Shown here: in pieces, positions 56,394-64,000 of the stretch
Layout: each line of letters starts with the position of its first letter
Position numbering within the stretch: the stretch's first letter is position 1
Assembly: GCA_958298945.1 (NCBI GenBank)
Contig: OY282609.1
Span: forward strand, 68,296,220-68,360,219
DNA: 64,000 nucleotides
Direction: 5' to 3'
Source of the DNA: Atherix ibis
Taxonomy: Eukaryota > Arthropoda > Insecta > Diptera > Athericidae
The notes under the pieces: model-generated
Told to the model about the DNA's origin: nothing
The model's input: only the letters and a program-made list of their open reading frames with translations
Databases searched by the model: none
Position numbers and translations under genes: made by a program

Positions 56394-56924
56394 TCAGCTA
56401 CCGAACTCTAATATGCCTGCGATGCTACTATTTTTTGCAATAATCCCATTCTTCAGTACCTTTCTTTCTTCGGTAGAGCGTGGATAGTGGAAAAAACTCA
56501 TTATCGGTGTCTTCAATTGTGAGACAATAAGTTCAGTATGTCGCATCATCCTCCAGGCTAAAGCGATAAAGATACGGCCTAGAAGCAGCCATGTCCCATT
56601 GGAAATTGAGCCACGGTGGTTCATTTTTTTATGATCTCTTTCGTTCCACGTAATTATGTCAGGATTAACTTCATGCGTCCATCATCCCAATGTCGTTGAC
56701 ATCTCACCTCGGTCTTTCCTCCTTGGTGACGCTGCACTGATAAATTCCTTTTTCCTCCCGTTCTCGATGGTAAATGCTAGCCCTTTCATCTGTCAAAAGC
56801 TCGATTGGTGAGTATAACGGGTCCGCGTAGAGTAGCATAGAACCAATAAAGATGTGGACAAGCCTGCGACGACTCTGTCTGTTGAGTACGATAGTCTTCT
56901 TCACTTTCATGCCAAACACTAGTT
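56394..56924 (-). pseudogene. Decayed R1-clade retrotransposon C-terminal fragment
   Basis: On the minus strand: 'SRRRLVHIFIGSMLLYADPLYS' and 'PIELLTDERASIYHRERE' (56880-56750), corresponding to 'LLYGAPVW' and 'PIDILAGERER' in the 39.7-kb element. Later come 'GHGCF.AVSLSL'/'SRPYLYRFSLEDDATY' and 'IEDTDNEFFPLSTLYRRKK' (56600-56450), corresponding to its 'HGCFRAYLHRFK..DSPNC' and 'LEDAEHVFFPCPFYEGTR'. Several frameshifts and stops. It is an older relative of the intact R1-clade copy. Confidence 0.7.
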
Positions 56925-59900
56925 CCTAGTGATTGTGAAGGAAAGATTCTAGAAATTATGAAAAAATCTTTTAACCATTGGTGTTCTATATAATTAACCT
57001 ACTAAATATTAGATGATTAAAGTGAATAGTGTATGTGGTTACTTGAACAAAAATACATAAATCAGGCTAATTATAATTTAACCAAACATTTACAAATAAT
57101 TTATATTTTATTATTTTTAATGATTAATTATAGAAATAAATTTCATTAAAATAAAATAAAGTAAATGGAAAAAAATGGAGTATAAAAAATTATATTGCGT
57201 GCAACATTTAAATATCACGAAGTCAAGGTCAGTTATCTACTCGTACTCGTACATATATAGGCAGCTCTTTTTAATATAAAATGTGTTATATTTATATATA
57301 ATTGTATAAAAGATAAGGCTACCTGTGCAACTTATTCACCTGTAATTGCATCCATTTCGAGCTGGGAGTATGTCACATCCATAGAAACGCTGACATTCAC
57401 TTACATTGAAATATGCCTGCTGTCTCCAGAAAATACTGGAATTGTTGGCGTGTAGTTTGCATAGTAGGTTCTTACCTCGCCCAGTGCCAGAGACGACGGT
57501 TCTTTCAATATTTATGATCATCGTAATGGATTAAATTAACGATCCTGTCTGGATCTGTTTAGATTCGTATTATCTGTCTGACTGGGAAATGCCGCCCAAC
57601 TTCGTGTAGTTTGTGAACACAAATACGTACTTGTATGCAAAGATATTAAAATTCATATACCAGAATGACTAGGACGTTTACATCTATTGAGGGTGGATGG
57701 TACATAGAAATTTTAGAAAAGAAATAAAACAAAAATATGCGTAATAAATTTCCGAAAACAGAGAGCGAAAAGTACTATGGAGTACCGAAACCGCAATTAA
57801 TATTCGTACGATATCTTCATATAAAAAAAAGTATTAGATGATTCTATATTAAATCTATTAAAAATGTATCTGATATTATTTACTTAGAGCATATATGAAT
57901 TAAGTCTATTCTGTCATGTAAGGTGTAAAATTTCTTTCGCGTAGAATATGAGGTCTGAGTACTACTGTCGAGTTAGGATTTTATCAGGTGGTAATGTTCT
58001 ATTTGGCTTCACTTAATCGACGATTTCTTGAAGAAATAATTGTACTATTGGTTATATAATATTTTCTAGACGCAATCCGTTACTTTTGTAGGGCCAAATT
58101 TAATTCAAAACCACTTTCATCTATTCTTTCGTTAATACGAGTGAGACGAGAAGATTGAAGGAGTCAATATCAATTTTGTGTGATTCGCGAACGTGCCCGA
58201 GTGGCTTTTGTCTATTTAATTTTGTTTGATTTAATATAAGTGGTACTTATATAGAATACAATCGATCCTAAGTGGAACTCAAACTTTTGCAGCACTTTTA
58301 TATATTTTATTAAGTATTCATCATCAGTATTTTTATATAAAATATATATAAATAAATATGTTCAGTGAAACGTGCTCTGATTTAGCGACACTGGGACGAC
58401 TGCGTCTAGTTGAGTTCGAATCCAGTCGGATGGGCCCTTAAGTTGTCGCCAAATAACCTGAGTTGCCATGGCGTTAAGCTTTTAAATTTCAGTTAAAAAT
58501 ATTACTAAAAATGAATTTATAATAAAAAAAAAATGTTTAGTAAAAACTTTCAATTAAAGTTTTTAATTAAAATGTTCAATAAAAATTTTGAGTTGTACAA
58601 TATATTAAGATCAGGTGAATAAATAGATACTAGGTATAAAAGACAAATTACGTTTAGCGTAGATAGGTAAAAGGAAGGAGGCTGGAAGGTGCCGGCAAAG
58701 GAAGGGAATAGCTCGGCATAGTATTTTCGACGTATAAGAGAGAGAGGAAGAAATTTTACTAAGCCTCCCACAGACAAAGTATTTGAGGATTAATACAAGT
58801 GCTTAAATGAAGATTTATAAACATTTTCCTTCTTGACATCCATAAATGAATTTATGCCCAATGTCCACGGTTCGGACATCTCATACTTTACATGAGAATG
58901 CAGCTTGTTTGGCCTCGGGCCCTTACCATGTTAGCGAATTTGTTTTTAACTGTACGGCAATGGTAATCGCAATACAACAGGCTCAGTAATAGCAACATAA
59001 ACATAGACTCTGTGCCGGATTTTAGTCTTCTTCATCTGCAACGTCATCGACATCGTACCGTCATTATATGTGTCCGTCGTCATTGTGGTCATCGCCATGT
59101 TGCTCATCCGAACCACTTCCAATTGGATAAGCTTCGATAACTTAGTTCCGTAATGACTACGAACCCCATTGCTGTAATAGTAGCGCTTGTGTGTTTCGGT
59201 GTATCTAAGAATGCGACAAATGTGTAAATATTTTCGCTAGCTTTTCTATAAGGTAATCCAACATAGCCTAGAAATTCATCTTATAGTAAAGCTAATATAA
59301 GTTTTTATAAGACAACGCCTTTTAGACTGCTACGAGACTTTGATTTCGGATAGCCCTTTGCGCTTCATCAAAGATATCAGCAAGAAGCTTATTAATACGT
59401 CAAAATATCTACACAAATAAGTTGGTACCTTTGAATTTTAGTAATCTTTCATTTCATTCTCCTCCCGCACAAGCACATCTTTGTGTCTATTACTTTTCTC
59501 CAACCACCTCAGATTCATTACAAGCTGTTTTTAGTTCCAATCCAAGGCATTGAGCTGTTGCGCAAAATTTGCACTTACTTAACTTGCGTTCGTTTTGTTG
59601 GAAGATTTATTTTCAATTATCAAGCGAAAAGAGGTTTACATGTCGAAGGATCGTGGTTTATGTGAACGAAAGTGCACCTTAGACACTCTTAAGTCTTGAA
59701 CAATCGTGTTTATGGAATGTGTAAGGATTATGGACACCTGCATAATCGTCGCCGTAATCATTCGTTTACTCTCCTTTTCTTTACTACGCTTCAGTATATG
59801 TATTTCCTCATTTTATTCTGTTTTTGTCTTCTTCTTTAAGACATTCCTCATGAATTTTACTTCTGTTTGTAATCATTTTTCTTTAAAATTTCTTATAATC

Positions 59901-60289
59901 CAACAATATTTCCGAGACCGCCACGTCGAAATTATGATTATTGCACAGGGCAATGCGGATATTAAAAATTGATCTTGTCAACAATCTGACTGGATGCTTT
60001 TTATGTTCCTTAAATAAATTTACAAGAAATAATTGGCATTTGTGATTTTGTACAATTGACAAAAGTGATATTTAAGGCTGGATACACTTTTAAATATTTT
60101 CAGTACACACAATTTTTTTAAATCTAAATTCATTGATAATATTGGAAGATGATTGAATATTTAATATTCTGTTCCCTACAATAAAAGTTTCTGTTTATCT
60201 AAAACAAAATTTTCCAACAAACTTTTTAAGAAAAATCTAAACAAATTTAAACGAAAATTTTCTATAACATATTTTTGTAAATATATTTT
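56925..60289. other. Intergenic, no gene supported
   Basis: About 3.4 kb with scattered short frames (57336-57521 minus, 58550-58777 minus, 59483-59665 and 59706-59972 plus), none with a domain, a splice context or coding-like composition. A tRNA-like B-box word at ~58413 is discussed among rejected items. Confidence 0.45.
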
Positions 60290-63080
60290 ATTTTCACAAT
60301 TTTTCAGTTAAAATATTTTATAAAATTTGTCAATAAAAATTTCCTATAAAATTTTGGAATAAAAATTTCCTATAAAATTTTTCAGTAAAAATTTCCTGTA
60401 CAATTTTTTAATAAGAATTCCTATAAAATTTTTCAATAAAAATTTCCTATAAAAATTTACAATAAAAATCTTCTATAAAATTTTTCAATAAAAATTTCCT
60501 ATAAAATCTTTCACTTAAAAGTTCCTAAAAAATATTTCAATAAAAATTTCCTATAAAAGTTTTTAATAAGAATTCCTATAAAATTTTTAAATAAAAATTT
60601 CCTATTAAATTTTTCAATAAAAATTTCCTATTAAATTTTTCAATAAAAATTTCCTATTAAATTTTTCAATAAAAATTTCCTATAAAATTTTTCAATAAAA
60701 ATTTCCTATACAATTTTTCAATAAAAATTTCCTTAAAAATTTTTCAATAAAAATTTCTATAAAATTTTTCACTCAAAATTTCATATGAAATTTTTCAATA
60801 AAAATTTCCTATAAAATTTTTCACTAAAAATTTCCTATAAAATTTTTTAATAAGAATTCTATAAAATTTTTCAATAAAAATTTCTTATAAAAATGTTCAA
60901 TAAAAATTTCCTATAAAAATTTTCAATAAAAATTTCCTATAAAATTTTTCACTAAAAATTTCCTATAAAATTTTTCACTAAAAATTTCCTATAAAATTTT
61001 TCACTAAAAATTTCCTATTAAATTTTTTAATAAGAATTCTATAAAATTTTTCAATAAAAATTTCCTATTAAATTTTTCAATAAAAATTTCCTGTAAAATT
61101 TTTCACTAAAAATATCCGATAAAATTTTTCACTAAAAATTTCCTATAAAATTTTTCAATAAAAATTTCCTATAAAATTTTTCAATAAAAGTTTCTTACTT
61201 TAAATATCCTATAAAGTTTTTCAATAAAAATTTCCTATTAAATTTTCAATAAAAACTTCCTATAAAATTTTTCAATAAAAGTTTCTTATAAAAATGTTCA
61301 ATAAAAATTTCCTATAAAAATTTTCAATAAAAATTTCCTATAAAATTTTTTATTAAGAATTCCTATAAAATTTTTCAATAAAAATTGCCTATTAAATTTT
61401 TCAATAAAAATTTCCTATAAAATTTTTCAATAAAAATTTCCTATAAAATTTTTCAATAAAAATTTCCTTAAAAATTTTTCAATAAAAATTTCTATAAAAT
61501 TTTTCACTGAAAATTTCATATGAAATTTTTCAATAAAATTTCCTATAAAATTTTTCACTAAAAATTTTCTATAAAATTTTTTAATAAGAATTCTATAAAA
61601 TTTTTCAATAAAAATTTCTTATAAAAATGTTCAATAAAAATTTCCTATAAAATTTTTCACTAAAAATTTCCTATAAAATTTTTCAATAAAAATTTCCTAT
61701 AAAATTTTTCACTAAAAATTTCCTATTAAATTTTTTAATAAGAGTTCTATAAAAGTTTTCAATAAAAATTTCATATTAAAGTTTCCAATAAAAATTTCCT
61801 TTAAAATTTTTCACTAAAAATATCCGATAAAATTTTTCACTAAAAATTTCCTATAAAATTTTTCAATAAAAATTGCCTATTAAATTTTTCAATAAAAATT
61901 TCCTATAAAATTTTTCACTAAAAATTTCCTATTAAATTTTTTAATAAGAATTCTATAAAATTTTTCAATAAAAATTTCCTATTAAATTTTTCAATAAAAA
62001 TTTCCTGTAAAATTTTTCACTAAAAATATCCGATAAAATTTTTCACTAAAAATTTCCTATAAAATTTTTCACTAAAAATTTCCTATAAAATTTTTCAATA
62101 AAAACTTCCTATAAAATTTTTCAATAAAAGTTTCTTATAAAAATGTTCAATAAAAATTTCCTATAAAAATTTTCAATAAAAATTTCCTATAAAATTTTTT
62201 AATAAGAATTCCTATAAAATTTTTCAATAAAAATTGCCTATTAAATTTTTCAATAAAAATTTCCTATAAAATTTTTCAATAAAAATTTCCTATAAAATTT
62301 TTCAATAAAAATTTCCTTAAAAATTTTTCAATAAAAATTTCTATAAAATTTTTCACTGAAAATTTCATATGAAATTTTTCAATAAAAATTTCCTATAAAA
62401 TTTTTCACTAAAAATTTTCTATAAAATTTTTTAATAAGAATTCTATAAAATTTTTCAATAAAAATTTCTTATAAAAATGTTCAATAAAAATTTCCTATAA
62501 AATTTTTCACTAAAAATTTCCTATAAAATTTTTCAATAAAAATTTCCTATAAAATTTTTCACTAAAAATTTCCTATTAAATTTTTTAATAAGAGTTCTAT
62601 AAAAGTTTTCAATAAAAATTTCATATTAAAGTTTTCAATAAAAATTTCCTTTAAAATTTTTCACTAAAAATATCCGATAAAATTTTTCACTAAAAATTTC
62701 CTATAAAATTTTTCAATAAAAATTTCCTATAAAATTTTTCAATAAAAATTTCCTATAAAATTTTTTAATAAGAATTCCTATAAAATTTTTCAATAAAAAT
62801 TTCCTAATTAATTTTTCAATTAAAACTCCCTATAAAATTTTTCAATACAAATTTCTTATAAAAATGTTCAATAAAAATTTCCTATAAAAATGTTCAATAA
62901 AAATTTCCTATAAAATGTTTCACTAAAAATTTCCTATAAAATTTTTCACTAAAAATTTTCCTATAAAATTGTTCATTAAAAATTTCCTTTAAAATTTTTC
63001 ACTAAACATTTCCTATAAAATTTTTCACTAAACATTTCCTATAAAATTTTTCAATAAAAATTATCTATAAAATTTTTTAG
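60290..63080. repeat. 26-bp minisatellite (TTTTTCAATAAAAATTTCCTATAAAA), ~2.8 kb
   Basis: The unit is 26 bp: 'tttttcaataaaaa' followed by 'tttcctataaaa'. Variants are 'tttttcactaaaaa', 'ttttttaataagaattc', 'tttcctattaaa' and 'tatccgataaaa'. The rare variant 'tttcatatgaaa' appears near 60779, 61513 and 62365, in similar surroundings each time, so blocks of roughly 0.73-0.85 kb are repeated as higher-order units. No coding frame. Confidence 0.95.
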
Positions 63081-64000
63081 TATAAAAATATAAAATTTTG
63101 CTGTAAGAAGTTCCTTTAAAAAAATATTTAGGTTAATATGTTTTGTAGTTTTTTATGATATTTCTGTATTTATTTGGTGAAATACAAGTTAAAACTAATT
63201 GGACTGTATTGATATAAAATATTCATAATCTTATCGATCATCGTCAATTTAAAGATTAAGAAAGATATTAACCTCTGATCCTGTAGAATTAAGTTGCGGA
63301 TTGATCGTCATATAGTACGAGTATTTTAATATAATTCACATTGGATTGTAGATTGTTGGGTTAATTAAAGATCCGTCAGTTCTGATCAATCACTCAAGTA
63401 AGGCATCATTTTAAATTGACTGCATTTCTCTGCTGGATTAAGTTCATATAGTTTTCATTGAAATTTACTTTTTCTTTGATGAAGATGATAAATCTGATAA
63501 TCTTTATAATAAATTTATTCTCATTTCTAGAAGGTTTAAATATATATTAAAGGATTTGTTTTGAATTATTTTTGTAAGTGTAAGGAGTTAATGTAGTCGG
63601 CATATTGTTAAATAAAATAAATCGTTATGTTTAAACTTAATGGAGTGATTAAAGCCATTATTAGATACTTATTTAAGTCATAATATACGGTTTTATTGGT
63701 AGTTGATAAATGTGGATAGTAATGCATTCAATGTTGCTTATTAGGTGCTTATATATACCACGAATAAAGTAATAAATGTCAAAAATGTATCATTTGAACT
63801 GGAAAATGACAGATAAACTATTTAAAGGCCAATACTTGAATATATGGTCTCATGGAAGATAGACAGACAGGTAGATGGACAGTCATAAGGATAGACTAAC
63901 AAACAGCCGGACATATAGATAGACAGACAGCATGGCAGACAGATTAGTCTGTTAGGGTTATTATAAGCCTAAAACGATACCGTGAACACTCACTATTACT
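63081..64000. other. AT-rich tail of the window
   Basis: No gene recognised. A degenerate CAGACAGA/TAGA tract lies at about 63858-63942. Confidence 0.5.
63858..63942. repeat. Degenerate (GACAGATA)n-type tract
   Basis: Clustered 'agacagacag', 'gatggacag', 'atagatagacagacag' and 'ggcagacag' words form an imperfect tetranucleotide microsatellite. Confidence 0.75.

Noticed and set aside
58190..58215. A-box-like 'gtgcccgagtggc' as in serine tRNAs
   Set aside because: No B box or acceptor-stem pairing at the required distance.
58360..58450. Possible tRNA or SINE: 'gttcgaatcc' B-box-like word near 58413 and an A-box-like word upstream
   Set aside because: The T-arm and acceptor stem do not pair, and no cloverleaf can be drawn. 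No second copy was seen to support a SINE.
59483..59972. Two short plus-strand ORFs with hydrophobic stretches as a small membrane protein
   Set aside because: Phe/Leu/Ile-rich from AT-rich sequence; no signal of selection and no supporting exon structure.

Overview
The window looks like AT-rich nuclear DNA of an insect, most likely a fly. The evidence is two short GT-AG introns (94 and 81 bp) in the one recognisable host gene, many Tc1/mariner copies of insect type, jockey- and R1-clade retroelements, and simple arrays built on TCAGTAAAAATT-like words. Species cannot be named from the sequence alone. Nothing prokaryotic (operons, CRISPR, phage) is present.

Layout. 0.4-5.4 kb: a ~1.03 kb unit of unknown origin is present twice in direct orientation; the second copy was later split by a Tigger/pogo element (2277-3763) and by a mauritiana-type mariner (3843-5115). 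6.1-7.4 kb: the only convincing host gene, a three-exon RCC1-repeat (SERGEF-like) protein on the minus strand, 365 codons and intact. 8.5-9.5 kb: a mariner deletion derivative with ~198-bp inverted ends. 10.7-14.0 kb: a jockey-clade retrotransposon 3' half interrupted by a mariner that carries an internal ~462-bp tandem duplication. 15.4-17.2 kb: a 16-bp minisatellite. 17.2-19.9 kb: non-coding DNA including a less AT-rich island. 19.9-25.4 kb: a mariner graveyard (mellifera-like, irritans-like and a decayed fragment) plus a deletion derivative of a DD41D element that keeps only an intact HTH-domain ORF. 26.6-28.6 kb: a decayed DD41D remnant abutting a composite mariner that carries ~370 bp of sequence also found beside the 8.5-kb copy. 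30.3-31.1 kb: a third member of that mariner family. 31.8-35.6 kb: a 246-bp satellite (about 11 units) inside a degenerate 14-16-bp array. 39.5-41.4 kb: a young, 5'-truncated R1-clade retrotransposon with a 550-codon open frame, poly(A) and a 13-bp target-site duplication. 42.1-45.1 kb: a three-level nest of DD41D and cecropia-type mariner elements. 46.7-48.2 kb: another TTTTCAGTAAAAATT array. 50.0-51.3 kb: a full-length DD41D element. 54.7-56.0 kb: a second copy of the 3.8-kb mariner. 56.4-56.9 kb: a decayed R1 C-terminal fragment. 60.3-63.1 kb: a 26-bp minisatellite with higher-order repetition.

Most of the window is therefore selfish DNA and simple arrays. The transposase genes do not work together; nearly all are broken. 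The most interesting signals are structural: a mariner with converted long inverted ends, a composite mariner that appears to have picked up flanking DNA, an HTH-only DD41D ORF that could act as a repressor, a perfect 17-bp hairpin, and four arrays sharing a core word. I found no clear evidence of a wholly new protein system.
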